Assembly (NCBI RefSeq): GCF_027257875.1
Contig: NZ_JAPVQY010000016.1
Span: 1-64,000 of the forward strand
Source: Burkholderia sp. IMCC1007
Lineage (GTDB): Bacteria > Pseudomonadota > Gammaproteobacteria > Burkholderiales > Burkholderiaceae
Reading direction: 5' to 3'
DNA: 64,000 bases
The position numbers and the translations under genes were made by a program. This document shows, piece after piece, positions 47,016-55,858 of this stretch. Position 1 is the stretch's first letter. Each line of letters opens with the position of its first letter. A model generated the notes under the pieces. That model saw nothing but the letters and a program-made list of their open reading frames with translations. It was not told where the DNA came from and ran no database searches.

Positions 47016-47783
47016 CTACGGCGCCGTGAGGAAGAATTCACGGTTGTCTGCGAGTCGCGCGATCATGAAGTCGATAAACGTTCTCACACGCACCGGTTGC
47101 TCGGTTCGATGACGGTAGTAGATGTAAATTGACTCGCGCTCGGTCATATATTGCGTGAGCAGCGGTACGAGCCGCCCAGCGCGAATGTGGGAAACCGCCG
47201 AAAAGCTGCCGAGCTGACCGATCGCGAGGCCGGCCACGACAGCTTCCGTTTCCGCGTCGATATCGTTCGCGCACAGCGACGCTGCGATCTCCCGATACAC
47301 GATCTCGCTACCGATCAGAAACTCCCACGGCGCCTGCTTACCCATGTTCGCGCGTCGGTACCCCGAGCAGCGATGGGCATCGTGGTCGTCGATGGTTTTC
47401 GGCTTGCCATGCTGCTCGATGTAGGCTGGCGCTGCGCATACGATCAGTTGAATCGGGAGCAGGCGCCGGGCAATCGCGCCTTCGGAAGGGGGCGATCCAA
47501 CACGGAACCCCACATCCGCGCGATCGGTGACGAGGTCGGTGAAGTGAAAGCGGATCGCGGCGGCGTTGCTGCGACGGCAGCGGTGCCGTGGTCGCGACGC
47601 GTTTCCGAACATCATGCCGGGCATCGAGGACTTGCTGATTGTTTGAGCGCATCGGCCGCATGAATGTCCGTCCGAGAGCGGCTGCAAGCGGCCGAAGCTT
47701 GGCCGCACGACGCCCGACGCGGTTGGCAGAAGCCGGCCCACTGCCATCATTCGCGCCTCCACCGCTGCGACGATCGCTTCCAA
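47016..47783 (-). pseudogene. Truncated LysR-family regulator
   Basis: The frame encodes the effector-binding half of a LysR regulator: RFHFTDLVTDRADVGFRVGS, RLLPIQLIVCAAPAYIEQHG, GLAIGQLGSFSAVSHIRAGRLVPLL and a complete C-terminus FIDFMIARLADN. The N-terminal helix-turn-helix of about 60-90 residues is absent, and only 78 bp separate the frame from the next gene upstream, so there is no room for it. The first 60 residues are also poorly conserved, suggesting a frameshift or rearrangement. It cannot bind DNA as it stands. Confidence 0.75.
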
Positions 47784-47861
47784 GACGCAATGCTACACGG
47801 TCGGACGTAACCGCTGGTTACCGGCTTCCGATTCGCCTCTGTGGCTGTTGCCGACGGCTGC

Positions 47862-48674
47862 TCAGGGCTTTCTGGCAGATGCAAGTACACACGGCATCGG
47901 GACTCGCACGTCACCGTCGTTCGTATACGGTGCCGCATCGTCGGACACGGCTTGCTGGATCGCGGCCAGCGCCTCTGGTGACTGTGCCCTCAAGATCGCG
48001 GCGACGCGCACGCCACCGCGCATCAGGACGTCGAAAGGTGTTTCGGGTGCGCGAATACGCAACGTCTGATTGACTTCCTGAATGCGAGGCTCAACGAAGC
48101 CCGCTTCAAGCAGCGCGCGTTCCGACTCGTGCGAATCGCTGAAGCGAAAGAACGGAGGCCCAGCTGGTAGTTGGACCTCCGTACGACCGTGCTTCTCAAT
48201 GGCCTTGAGCACCATCCGGAATCCAACGGACTGGTCCGGCGGTGCCCAAACAGTAAAAGCGATTTTGCCGCCCGGGCGCAGCACGCGAAACGCTTCGGTG
48301 AGCGCAGCCTCGGGACGAGCAAAATGGAGCATTCCGAAGCTGATACCGACTGCGTCAAAACTCATGTCCTCAAAAGGCAGGTCTTCGGCGCCCCCTGCAC
48401 GGAACGTGAGGGCGGGAAAAAGCCGTCTCGCTTGCTGGACCATTGCGTCCGCGAAATCGACGCCAACTACATCGGCCCCGCGACGCGCCGCCGCTGCCGC
48501 TAGATAGCCAGGGCCCGACGCGACATCAAGGAACCGCACGTTGGCACGGACGTCAAGCGCATCGAGCAGCGCATCATTGGACTGCGTCGTCAGTTCGCCA
48601 AAATACGAGTGATATGGCTGCGCGACTGTTTCCCACCCCCGACGCTCAAAGACACTGAATTCGTCTTGTTCCAT
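47862..48674 (-). CDS. Class I SAM-dependent methyltransferase
   Basis: A 270-residue Rossmann-fold methyltransferase. Motif I is FLDVASGPGYLA (about 48-59), followed by VVGVDFADAMV, AEDLPFEDMSFDAVGISFGMLHF and EAFRVLRPGGKIAFTVWAPP, the pattern of the UbiE/COQ5-like group of small-molecule methyltransferases. ATG at 48674 has GGAGG 7 nt upstream. It is probably expressed alone. Acceptor substrate unknown. Confidence 0.87.
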   Translation of the reverse strand: MEQDEFSVFERRGWETVAQPYHSYFGELTTQSNDALLDALDVRANVRFLDVASGPGYLAAAAARRGADVVGVDFADAMVQQARRLFPALTFRAGGAEDLPFEDMSFDAVGISFGMLHFARPEAALTEAFRVLRPGGKIAFTVWAPPDQSVGFRMVLKAIEKHGRTEVQLPAGPPFFRFSDSHESERALLEAGFVEPRIQEVNQTLRIRAPETPFDVLMRGGVRVAAILRAQSPEALAAIQQAVSDDAAPYTNDGDVRVPMPCVLASARKP

Positions 48675-48821
48675 GTCATGCCTCCATCCGGGCTCGCCCC
48701 GTTTGCGTCCCGACATCGGGGCGACGCGATCCGAGCCGACGCTTACTGACCAGGCTAGTGCCCGTCGGCCAGTTAGACAAGACTGCACGGGATGACGTCC
48801 TTTCGCGACACCCTGCCTGCG

Positions 48822-49754
48822 CTACGCAAACCCGTACACCTTCGCGGGGTTGGCAACGAATATCAGCCGCTGCCAGTCCGGACGCCCGATCCAGCCGGCG
48901 ATCACATCCAGCATGCTTGCGTCGTCCGGCTTGTCCGTCTTCTGCGTCGGGTGCGGCCAGTCGGTGCCCCACAGCATGCGCTCCGGCGCGATGTCGATCA
49001 GCGCCTTCGCGACCGGCGCGACGTCGTCGTAGGCGGGCGCCCCCGTCTTGCTGTCGACGTACGGGCCCGACAACGTGATCCACGTATTGCCTTTTTCAAC
49101 GAGGCGTTGCGCGCTACGAAACGCGGCCGACGACAGCCCGCCGGGCTGCGGCACATGCGCGATATGGTCGATGACGAGCGGACAAGGCAGCACCGCAAGA
49201 TGGCGCTCCAGCTCCGGCAGGCGCGCGCCCTGCACCACCAACTCGATATGCCATCCGAGGTTCGCGATACGCGCGGCGAGCGGCGCGAGCATGTCGAGCG
49301 TCGTCGCGCCCGGATAGCTCAGGTTGAACCGGATCGCACGGATGCCGCCGCGATCGAGCGCCCGAAGTTCGTCGTCGCTCACGGTGCTGTCGACGACGGC
49401 CACGCCGCGCGCGGCGTCGCCGAACTGCGCGAGCGCGGCCAGCGTGCAGCGGTTGTCCGTCCCGTACGTCGACGGCGTCACGACCACGTTGCGCTTCACA
49501 CCGATGCGCGTCTGCACGCTCCGATATTGCGCGACGGTCGCATTCGGCGGGCGCAGCGTCGTGCCCGGCGCGACCGGGAACCGGTCGTCGTAGATATGCA
49601 TGTGACAGTCGATCGCCCCTTCGGGCAGCCGAAACACCGGCCGCGCGATACCGCTCGACCACGTTTCCTCGGCAGCGGCCGGCCTCGGCAATACAGCCGA
49701 AGCCAGCGTCGCACCGGCGATCCGGAGGAACCCGCGTCTTGCCATCCGCGCCAT
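48822..49754 (-). CDS. Amidohydrolase-family protein with Tat signal (LigI-like)
   Basis: A 310-residue TIM-barrel hydrolase of the COG3618-type amidohydrolase group, which includes lactonases such as 2-pyrone-4,6-dicarboxylate hydrolase. H51 and H53 (AIDCHMHIYDD), a His in LVIDHIAH and an Asp in LWGTDWPHP form the metal site. The N-terminus has a twin-arginine motif (ARRGFLRIAG) followed by a hydrophobic stretch and cleavage near PAAA, so it is probably exported folded to the periplasm. Last gene of the ten-gene operon, 2 bp after an MFS gene. Substrate unknown. Confidence 0.87.
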   Translation of the reverse strand: MARMARRGFLRIAGATLASAVLPRPAAAEETWSSGIARPVFRLPEGAIDCHMHIYDDRFPVAPGTTLRPPNATVAQYRSVQTRIGVKRNVVVTPSTYGTDNRCTLAALAQFGDAARGVAVVDSTVSDDELRALDRGGIRAIRFNLSYPGATTLDMLAPLAARIANLGWHIELVVQGARLPELERHLAVLPCPLVIDHIAHVPQPGGLSSAAFRSAQRLVEKGNTWITLSGPYVDSKTGAPAYDDVAPVAKALIDIAPERMLWGTDWPHPTQKTDKPDDASMLDVIAGWIGRPDWQRLIFVANPAKVYGFA

Positions 49755-49756
49755 GA

Positions 49757-51079
49757 TCAGATGGCCCCCGTCTTGCCGACCAGCTTGCCGGCCGCATGAT
49801 TGCGCGTGAGCAGCAGCAGCGTCGCGACGCTCACGAGCGTGAGGATCGCGAGCGGCATCAACGCGAGCGCGTAGCTGCCCGTCGCCGCCTTCACCCACCC
49901 GTACACGTTCACCATCAGCCCGCCGCCGAGCAGGTTCGCGATCGCATTGACCGTCGCGAGTCCGGCCGCCACGGTGCTGTTGGACAGCATGTCGGTCGCG
50001 AGCGCCCAGAACGGGCCCTTGAACGAATACGCGCCGACCAGCACCGCGCAGAGCATGCAGATCGTCGGCAGCAGCGATCCGCTCAGCGACGTCGCGAACA
50101 GGCCCACGCCGATCAGCAGCATCGGCACGACCGTGTGCCAGCGCCGTTCGCCGACGCGGTCCGAGCGCCGGCCCCAGTAGACCATCAGGACGGAAGCCAC
50201 CGCGTACGGCACCGAATTCAGCAGGCCGGTCTGCATGACGGTCAAGCCGAACGACTTCAGCAGCTGCGGCTGCCACACGGACAGCGTGCTGCCTGCCGCG
50301 GAAGCACACGTGTCGACGAGCGCAAGGCACAGCACGTACCGGTTGCGGAACAGTTGCGTGAGCGGCAACGACGGCACCTTCTTGTGGGTCTTGTGGCCGG
50401 CGGCAAGCGCGCTCGTGAGCCACGCGCGCTCGTCGTCGTCGAGCCACTTCGCGTGTTCCGGCTTGTTCGTCAGCATGAACAGGCACGCGATGCCGAGCAG
50501 CACGGTCGGAACGCCTTCGAGAATGAACAGCCAGTGCCATCCACGCAGGCCCCAGAAGCCGTCCATCTGCAACAGCAGCGCGGAGATCGGCGAGCCGATG
50601 AAGCTCGCGGCCGGAATCGCGACCATGAACGTCGCGACGATCCGCGCACGATACTGCGCGGGAATCCAGTACGACAAATAAAGCAGCACGCCGGGGAAGA
50701 AGCCGGCCTCGGCCGCGCCCAGCAGGAAGCGCAGCACGTAGAACGTCGTCGCGTTGTGCACCAGCGCGGTCGCCGCCGACACGATGCCCCACGTGATCAT
50801 GATCCGGGCGATCCAGATCCGCGCGCCGTATTTCTGCAGCGCGAGGTTGCTCGGCACTTCGCAAAAGAAGTACGAAATGAAGAACAGGCTGCTGCCGAAG
50901 CCGAAGACCTTCGCGGACATCCCGAGGTCCTCGTTCATCTGCAGCGACGCCATCCCCACGTTGCCCCGATCGATGAAGGCAAGGAGGTAGCAGATCATCA
51001 AAAAGGGAATGAGTCGCCAGACGACCTTTCGTATGGTCCGGCGCTCGATCGCGGACGCTTCCATGAAACCCGTTTGCAT
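49757..51079 (-). CDS. MFS transporter, ACS family
   Basis: A 440-residue permease with about 12 spans. WRLIPFLMICYLLAFIDRGNVGMASL, FFCEVPSNLALQKYGARIWIARIMITWG and FFPGVLLYLSYWIPAQYRAR are the signature of the tartrate/phthalate-type ACS group. It probably imports an organic acid. ATG at 51079 has GGAG 7 nt upstream. One of three adjacent MFS genes in this operon. Confidence 0.88.
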   Translation of the reverse strand: MQTGFMEASAIERRTIRKVVWRLIPFLMICYLLAFIDRGNVGMASLQMNEDLGMSAKVFGFGSSLFFISYFFCEVPSNLALQKYGARIWIARIMITWGIVSAATALVHNATTFYVLRFLLGAAEAGFFPGVLLYLSYWIPAQYRARIVATFMVAIPAASFIGSPISALLLQMDGFWGLRGWHWLFILEGVPTVLLGIACLFMLTNKPEHAKWLDDDERAWLTSALAAGHKTHKKVPSLPLTQLFRNRYVLCLALVDTCASAAGSTLSVWQPQLLKSFGLTVMQTGLLNSVPYAVASVLMVYWGRRSDRVGERRWHTVVPMLLIGVGLFATSLSGSLLPTICMLCAVLVGAYSFKGPFWALATDMLSNSTVAAGLATVNAIANLLGGGLMVNVYGWVKAATGSYALALMPLAILTLVSVATLLLLTRNHAAGKLVGKTGAI

Positions 51080-51090
51080 GTTGTCTCCGT

Positions 51091-52329
51091 TTATTGTGCG
51101 CCTGAGCGCGAACTTGTGAACCGTTGCCACGCGATGACCGCAATGACGCCGCACGCGAGCACGGCGGCCATGGCGGCGAAGGTGTGTCGCACGCCGAGCG
51201 CCTCGGATGCGCTGCCGACGAGCAGGTAACCGAACGGCATCGTGCCGTTGTAGGCCATGCCGTACATGCCGACGAGCCCGCCGCGCACGTGTTCCGGGCA
51301 CTGGCGCTGAATGGTCGCGTTCGTCGACGTGGCCGCGAACGTGAGGCTGAAACCGAGCGCGTAGAACGCGGGGATCGATCCCGCCACATCGGTCGTCGCG
51401 GCGAGCACGGACAGCGCGCCGACTGCCGCCCACGGTGCGTACGCGATGAACCGGCGCGACGCGCGCGGCCCGAACGCCGACGACAGCAGCACCGCCGCGC
51501 TCAACGAGCCGGCGCCGGCGCACCCGAAGAACACGCCGGTAAAGCGCGCCGCGTCGTGAAAGCCGTGGTCCGCGAGCAGCGGCACGAGCGTCTGGTAGCT
51601 GCCGGCGAACAGGCCGATGCACGCGAGAATCGGCAGATAGCGGGCCGAGAACGCATCGGACAGCACGTAGCCGACCGCGTCGCGCAGGCCGCTCTCGGCG
51701 CGCGACGGCCGCTTCGCCGTCGCGGTCCGGATCGACCGCACGCACGCCGCCATGAAGCACAGCGCGAGCGCATAGATCGCAAACGACGTCCTGGGCCCGA
51801 GCGTCGGATAGACGAATCCGGCGATGGTCGGGCCGACCATGCGCCCGACGTTGTAGACCATCGTGTTCATCGCGACCGCGTTGGACGTGTGCGTCGCCTC
51901 CTGCAGGCTCGTCAGCAGCAGCACCTGCCGCGCCGGCGTTTCCACTGCGCTCGACACGCCGATCGCCAGCGCATGCGCGAGAATCAGCTTCACGCCGAGC
52001 AGGCCGAGCAGCGACAACGTGAAGAGGCTGCCCGTCAGCAGCAGCGACGTCGTCAGCACGCAGAGCGTCACGCGGCGCGCGTTGGCCGAGCCGATGCGGG
52101 AGCCCGCCACCGGCGCGACGATCAGCTGCGGCCCGTACAGCAGGAAGTTGAGCAGCGCGAGGATCGCCGCCGAGCCGGACAGGTGATAGATCAGCAGATT
52201 CAGCGTGACGTTCTGCGTCCAGCTGCCGAGCACCGACGCGACCTGCCCGCTCAGATAGCGCCGCAGCGATGCCTCCGACAGCGCGGGAAACAGCCTGCTC
52301 ACCCACCCCGCTTGCGTTGCGACGTTCAT
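51091..52329 (-). CDS. MFS transporter, EntS/MFS_3-like
   Basis: A 412-residue MFS protein of the EntS-like group. LRRYLSGQVASVLGSWTQNVTLNLLIYHLSGSAA, SAVETPARQVLLLTSL and the internal VYNVGRMVGPTIAGFVYPTLG are typical. Members often export siderophores or drugs, so this may release an intermediate rather than import the substrate. ATG overlaps the stop of the upstream MFS gene as ATGA. An exporter beside importers in one operon is unusual. Confidence 0.87.
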   Translation of the reverse strand: MNVATQAGWVSRLFPALSEASLRRYLSGQVASVLGSWTQNVTLNLLIYHLSGSAAILALLNFLLYGPQLIVAPVAGSRIGSANARRVTLCVLTTSLLLTGSLFTLSLLGLLGVKLILAHALAIGVSSAVETPARQVLLLTSLQEATHTSNAVAMNTMVYNVGRMVGPTIAGFVYPTLGPRTSFAIYALALCFMAACVRSIRTATAKRPSRAESGLRDAVGYVLSDAFSARYLPILACIGLFAGSYQTLVPLLADHGFHDAARFTGVFFGCAGAGSLSAAVLLSSAFGPRASRRFIAYAPWAAVGALSVLAATTDVAGSIPAFYALGFSLTFAATSTNATIQRQCPEHVRGGLVGMYGMAYNGTMPFGYLLVGSASEALGVRHTFAAMAAVLACGVIAVIAWQRFTSSRSGAQ

Positions 52330-53606
52330 GACAGCGCCTTTCCGCGCGTTTCGGGCGCGAACAGCACGACCACGGCCGCGGCGATGAACGCGACGATCGT
52401 CGTCGCGAGCCCGAGCACGAAGCCGCCCGACGTCGACGCCAGCGCACCGATGATCAACGGCGCGATGAAGCCGCCGAGCCGGCCGCCGTTGTACGCGAGG
52501 CCCATGAAGAAGCCGCGCGATGCCGTGTTGCCGATGATCTCCGCGAGGAACGGCCCGGCACCCGCGAAGATGCCGTTCACGCTGAAGCCGGTCAGAAAGA
52601 TCGCGGTCATCAGCAGCAACGGATTCGCCGACACGATGTACACGCCGACGGCCATCGCACCGACCAGCAGGTAGGCCAGGAACATCGGCCGCCGGCCGAG
52701 CCGGTCGACCCATGCGGAGAACAGCAGAAACCCGGTGATCGCGCCGAACTGCAGCGCCAGCACGAACTTCAGGCTATGCACGAAGTCGAGATGCTTCACC
52801 GTGACGAGGAACGTCGGGGTCCACGTGAATACGCCCCAGTACAGGTACTGCAGAAAGAAGATGAAGCAGAAGGCGGTGAGCAGGCCGCGCACGTTCAGCT
52901 TCTCGTGACTGGCCGTGTCCGGCTTGCGGGCCTGCGACTTCGCGTGCCGGCGTTCGAGCCAGATCGGCGATTCCGGCGTCTTGCGCGCGACCCAGAACAG
53001 AATGAAGAACGGCGATGCACCGATCAGGAACAGCAGACGCCAGCTGTCGCCGCCCAATCCGCCATGCGCGGCACTGACGATGCCCGAGATCGCGATCGCG
53101 AGAATCGCGCCGATCGGCAAGCCCATCTGCATCAGCGCGCCGCCCTTGCCGCGCCGGCTCGGATGCCAGGTCTCCGCGATGAGCGCCGCGCCGGCGGTCC
53201 AGGTTCCACCCATGCCGAGCGCGCCGCAAAAGCGCAACGCGGCAAACGAGTGCGCGTCGGGCGCAAATGCGATCAGGCCGGAGAACAGCGAGTAGATGCC
53301 GACGCAGAGCAGCGCGGTGCGCACGCGCCCGATCCGGTCCGACACGAAGCCGAACAGAATGCCGCCGATGATCTGTCCGGCCGCCGTGACGCTCGTGAAC
53401 ATGCCGAGCTGCGCCTTGCTCAGCCCGAACTGCAGCGCGAGCGTCGGCAGCAGCAGCGACAGCAGGAACGAGTCGTAGCTCTCGAACGTCCAGCCGAGCC
53501 CCGCGAGCGACAGCGATCGCCACTCGATTCCGGTCATACGCGTGGACCCTTCTTGCGCGGCTGCGGACTCCAGGTCCTGCGTCGCCACGGTTGCACTCGT
53601 CTTCAT
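52326..53606 (-). CDS. MFS transporter, aromatic-acid/sugar porter-like
   Basis: A 426-residue MFS permease. GLGWTFESYDSFLLSLLLPTLALQFGL, GFVSDRIGRVRTALL and LGMGGTWTAGAALIAETWHP place it near the AAHS/SHS carboxylate symporters. WRSLSLAGLGW at residue 29 starts the first span. GGAG lies 7 nt before the ATG at 53606, which overlaps the amidohydrolase stop as ATGA. Probably an uptake symporter for the operon's substrate or a related acid. Confidence 0.87.
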   Translation of the reverse strand: MKTSATVATQDLESAAAQEGSTRMTGIEWRSLSLAGLGWTFESYDSFLLSLLLPTLALQFGLSKAQLGMFTSVTAAGQIIGGILFGFVSDRIGRVRTALLCVGIYSLFSGLIAFAPDAHSFAALRFCGALGMGGTWTAGAALIAETWHPSRRGKGGALMQMGLPIGAILAIAISGIVSAAHGGLGGDSWRLLFLIGASPFFILFWVARKTPESPIWLERRHAKSQARKPDTASHEKLNVRGLLTAFCFIFFLQYLYWGVFTWTPTFLVTVKHLDFVHSLKFVLALQFGAITGFLLFSAWVDRLGRRPMFLAYLLVGAMAVGVYIVSANPLLLMTAIFLTGFSVNGIFAGAGPFLAEIIGNTASRGFFMGLAYNGGRLGGFIAPLIIGALASTSGGFVLGLATTIVAFIAAAVVVLFAPETRGKALS

Positions 53607-54649
53607 GGGTTGTCTCCGGGAAGCGCGATGCGATACGTCGATGCGGCCGTCCGGCTGAACAGCGCGGCCTTTTCGTCGGCCGACATCGCGAACGCGAGTC
53701 GTTTGAAGGCGTTCCACAGCACGCGATAGCTGAACATCCCCTTGTCGACAGGGAAGTTGCTTTCGAACATGCAGCGATCGACGCCGAAGCATTCGACGCA
53801 AGCGTCGAAATACGGCTGCCACGCCGCCGCCAGTTCGGGCGACGACGGCGGCAGGTCGCGCGCGGCGAAGTCGAAACCGAACACGGTCATGCCGGCGCCG
53901 CCGAGCTTCATGCGCGTGTTCGGCAACGCGGCGAGACGCGCGAGTTGCCGCGTCCATTGCGCATGCACTTCCGCGCGCCGGCCGGCATGCGGGCCCACGC
54001 CCAGCGGACCGCCGAAATGGTCGATGACGATGGTGACGCCCTCGCATGCACGCGCGAGCTCGTACAGGTCGTCGAGCTGCGTGTGATAGACCCACGCATC
54101 GAGCGACAGCCCGTAGCGGCCGAGCGTCGTCACGCCCTGCCGGAAAGCCGGATCCGACATCCGGTCGCGCGGCGGCGTCACCGGGCTCGATCGCACGTCG
54201 GGGCTCGCATGCCACGCGAGCGGATTGCGGATTCCGCGCAGCCGCCCGCCGGACACCTGCAGCATCGCGTCGAGCACCGCATCGAGTTCCGCGCCGAGCG
54301 ACAGATCGGCGCCGCCGACGATGGCCTCGCAGCACCGCGCGGGCCCGTATGCGCCGCTTGCGAACATCGCGGCGACGCCGCTCGCGAATTCCACTTCGCC
54401 GACCGGCTTGAACGCCTCCGGCCCGCTTGCACGCAACATCGAGCGACACTGCACGTAGACCGTCGACACGACCCGATGCCCGCTGCGCACGTCCGCGCCG
54501 AACTCGTCGGCGAGATAGCGCCCGGTCTGTCGGTCCCACAGGTGGTGATGGGCGTCGACGATCGCAAGCTCGGGTTCGAGCACCGGCTCGTCGCGCAACG
54601 CGAGCCACTCGGGCCTGACGGGCAGATGGGGCGCGTGAACGGTCTGCAT
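53603..54649 (-). CDS. Amidohydrolase/lactonase-like protein (COG3618 type)
   Basis: A 348-residue cytoplasmic TIM-barrel hydrolase. The metal motif is IVDAHHHLWDRQTGRY (H34-H36), followed by a strand TIVIDHFGGP and the terminal MFESNFPVDKG with the catalytic Asp. This resembles L-fuconolactonase and other sugar-acid lactonases. Start at 54649 follows GGCGAG. It differs in sequence from the Tat-type amidohydrolase at the end of the operon, so two separate hydrolytic steps are likely. Substrate unknown. Confidence 0.87.
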   Translation of the reverse strand: MQTVHAPHLPVRPEWLALRDEPVLEPELAIVDAHHHLWDRQTGRYLADEFGADVRSGHRVVSTVYVQCRSMLRASGPEAFKPVGEVEFASGVAAMFASGAYGPARCCEAIVGGADLSLGAELDAVLDAMLQVSGGRLRGIRNPLAWHASPDVRSSPVTPPRDRMSDPAFRQGVTTLGRYGLSLDAWVYHTQLDDLYELARACEGVTIVIDHFGGPLGVGPHAGRRAEVHAQWTRQLARLAALPNTRMKLGGAGMTVFGFDFAARDLPPSSPELAAAWQPYFDACVECFGVDRCMFESNFPVDKGMFSYRVLWNAFKRLAFAMSADEKAALFSRTAASTYRIALPGDNP

Positions 54650-54660
54650 CGCGCTCGCCG

Positions 54661-55812
54661 TCAGAACTTCTGGCGCATGCCGATCACCACGCCCGTCTGG
54701 TTGTGATCGGGTGCGACCGTGCCATAGCCGTTCACGCCGAGCGCGGAGCCGCCCTTGTTGCGCGCGAACCCCGCCGTCGCGTAGATATCGGTGCGCTTCG
54801 ACAGCAGATAGTCCGCGCACAGCACGGCGAGCCACGGATCGGCACTGGTGGAATGCACGTCCTGGTAATAGGCCGTTGCCGTGACCACGAACGCCGGCGA
54901 CACCGCGTATTGCGCGCCGGCCCAGTACAGGTTCGCCGCGCTGGCTTCGGAGCCGTTCGCGATGCGGATCGGGTTTGCCGGCAGGAACGCGTTCGACGCG
55001 TGAAGATAGCGATAACCGGCGAACCCCTTCACCGGTCCGATCGCATACGACGCGGCGGCCGTGGCGCGCCGCTCGGTGCCCGTGTTGGTCGCGACGGTGT
55101 TGCTGTTGCGCTGCTCGTACGACACGCTTGCGGCGAACGGTCCTTGCGCGAAAGTCAGCGCCCCGCTGAAAAAGCGCCCGGTGAGTTGCGCGCCCGGCAC
55201 CTCAGTGCCGTACCCGGTGTCGTAGCGCGTGCTATACATCGCCTGCGCCGTCAGCGGACCGAACACGCCGGTGTACTTCGCGGCATTGTCGATACGCGCG
55301 GCCGCCGCGTAGTCGAGCGACAGCACCGAGTATCGCGACGACGCGCCCATCGGGTCGAACGCCACGGCCTGTTCGTAGAAGAGCGAGTTCTGGCGGCCGA
55401 AGGTCAGCTGCTGACCTCGGTACGACAGCCCGACCCACGCCTGCCGGCCGAAAATTCGCGACGTCGTGGCGGCGTTCGCACCGAGGCCCTTCGTCGACTG
55501 CGCAGTCGTGCCGTCATTGATGTTGAAGCCGCTTTCCAGCTGGAAAATGGCCTTCATGCCGCCGCCGAGATCCTCGACGCCCTTCAGTCCCCAGCGCGAA
55601 CCGGACAGATTGCCCGACGCTTCGCGCGTCTGCGCGCCGCCGCTACTCGCATTGTTGATGTGTTCGATGCCGACGTCGGCAATGCCGTACAGCGTGACGC
55701 TGCTTTGCGCATGCGCGGCACCGCATCCCAAGGTCGCGCTCGCGACGGTGACGGCGCCGAGCACGAGGCGGGATGTCGGACGGGCATTCTGGCTGGGCTG
55801 ATTCAACAACAT
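54661..55812 (-). CDS. Gram-negative trimeric porin
   Basis: A 383-residue outer-membrane porin of the betaproteobacterial OmpC-like family. A signal peptide (core LVLGAVTVASATLGCGAA, cleavage AHA-QSS) is followed by SVTLYGIADVGIEH, repeated amphipathic beta strands, the NLSGSRWGLKGVEDLGGG motif and the terminal Phe (MRQKF) required for assembly. Its place inside the operon suggests it lets the operon's substrate across the outer membrane. Confidence 0.93.
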   Translation of the reverse strand: MLLNQPSQNARPTSRLVLGAVTVASATLGCGAAHAQSSVTLYGIADVGIEHINNASSGGAQTREASGNLSGSRWGLKGVEDLGGGMKAIFQLESGFNINDGTTAQSTKGLGANAATTSRIFGRQAWVGLSYRGQQLTFGRQNSLFYEQAVAFDPMGASSRYSVLSLDYAAAARIDNAAKYTGVFGPLTAQAMYSTRYDTGYGTEVPGAQLTGRFFSGALTFAQGPFAASVSYEQRNSNTVATNTGTERRATAAASYAIGPVKGFAGYRYLHASNAFLPANPIRIANGSEASAANLYWAGAQYAVSPAFVVTATAYYQDVHSTSADPWLAVLCADYLLSKRTDIYATAGFARNKGGSALGVNGYGTVAPDHNQTGVVIGMRQKF

Positions 55813-55858
55813 GGAGTCTCCAAACTGTTTTTTGTGGGTTGGTCTTACGAAGAAAAAT

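Noticed and set aside
48822-54608. Very long frames that would fuse amidohydrolase and MFS proteins to N-terminal extensions
   Set aside because: The extensions are other-frame readings of the upstream genes. Good starts with ribosome-binding sites or ATGA overlaps lie at 49754, 51079, 52329 and 53606.
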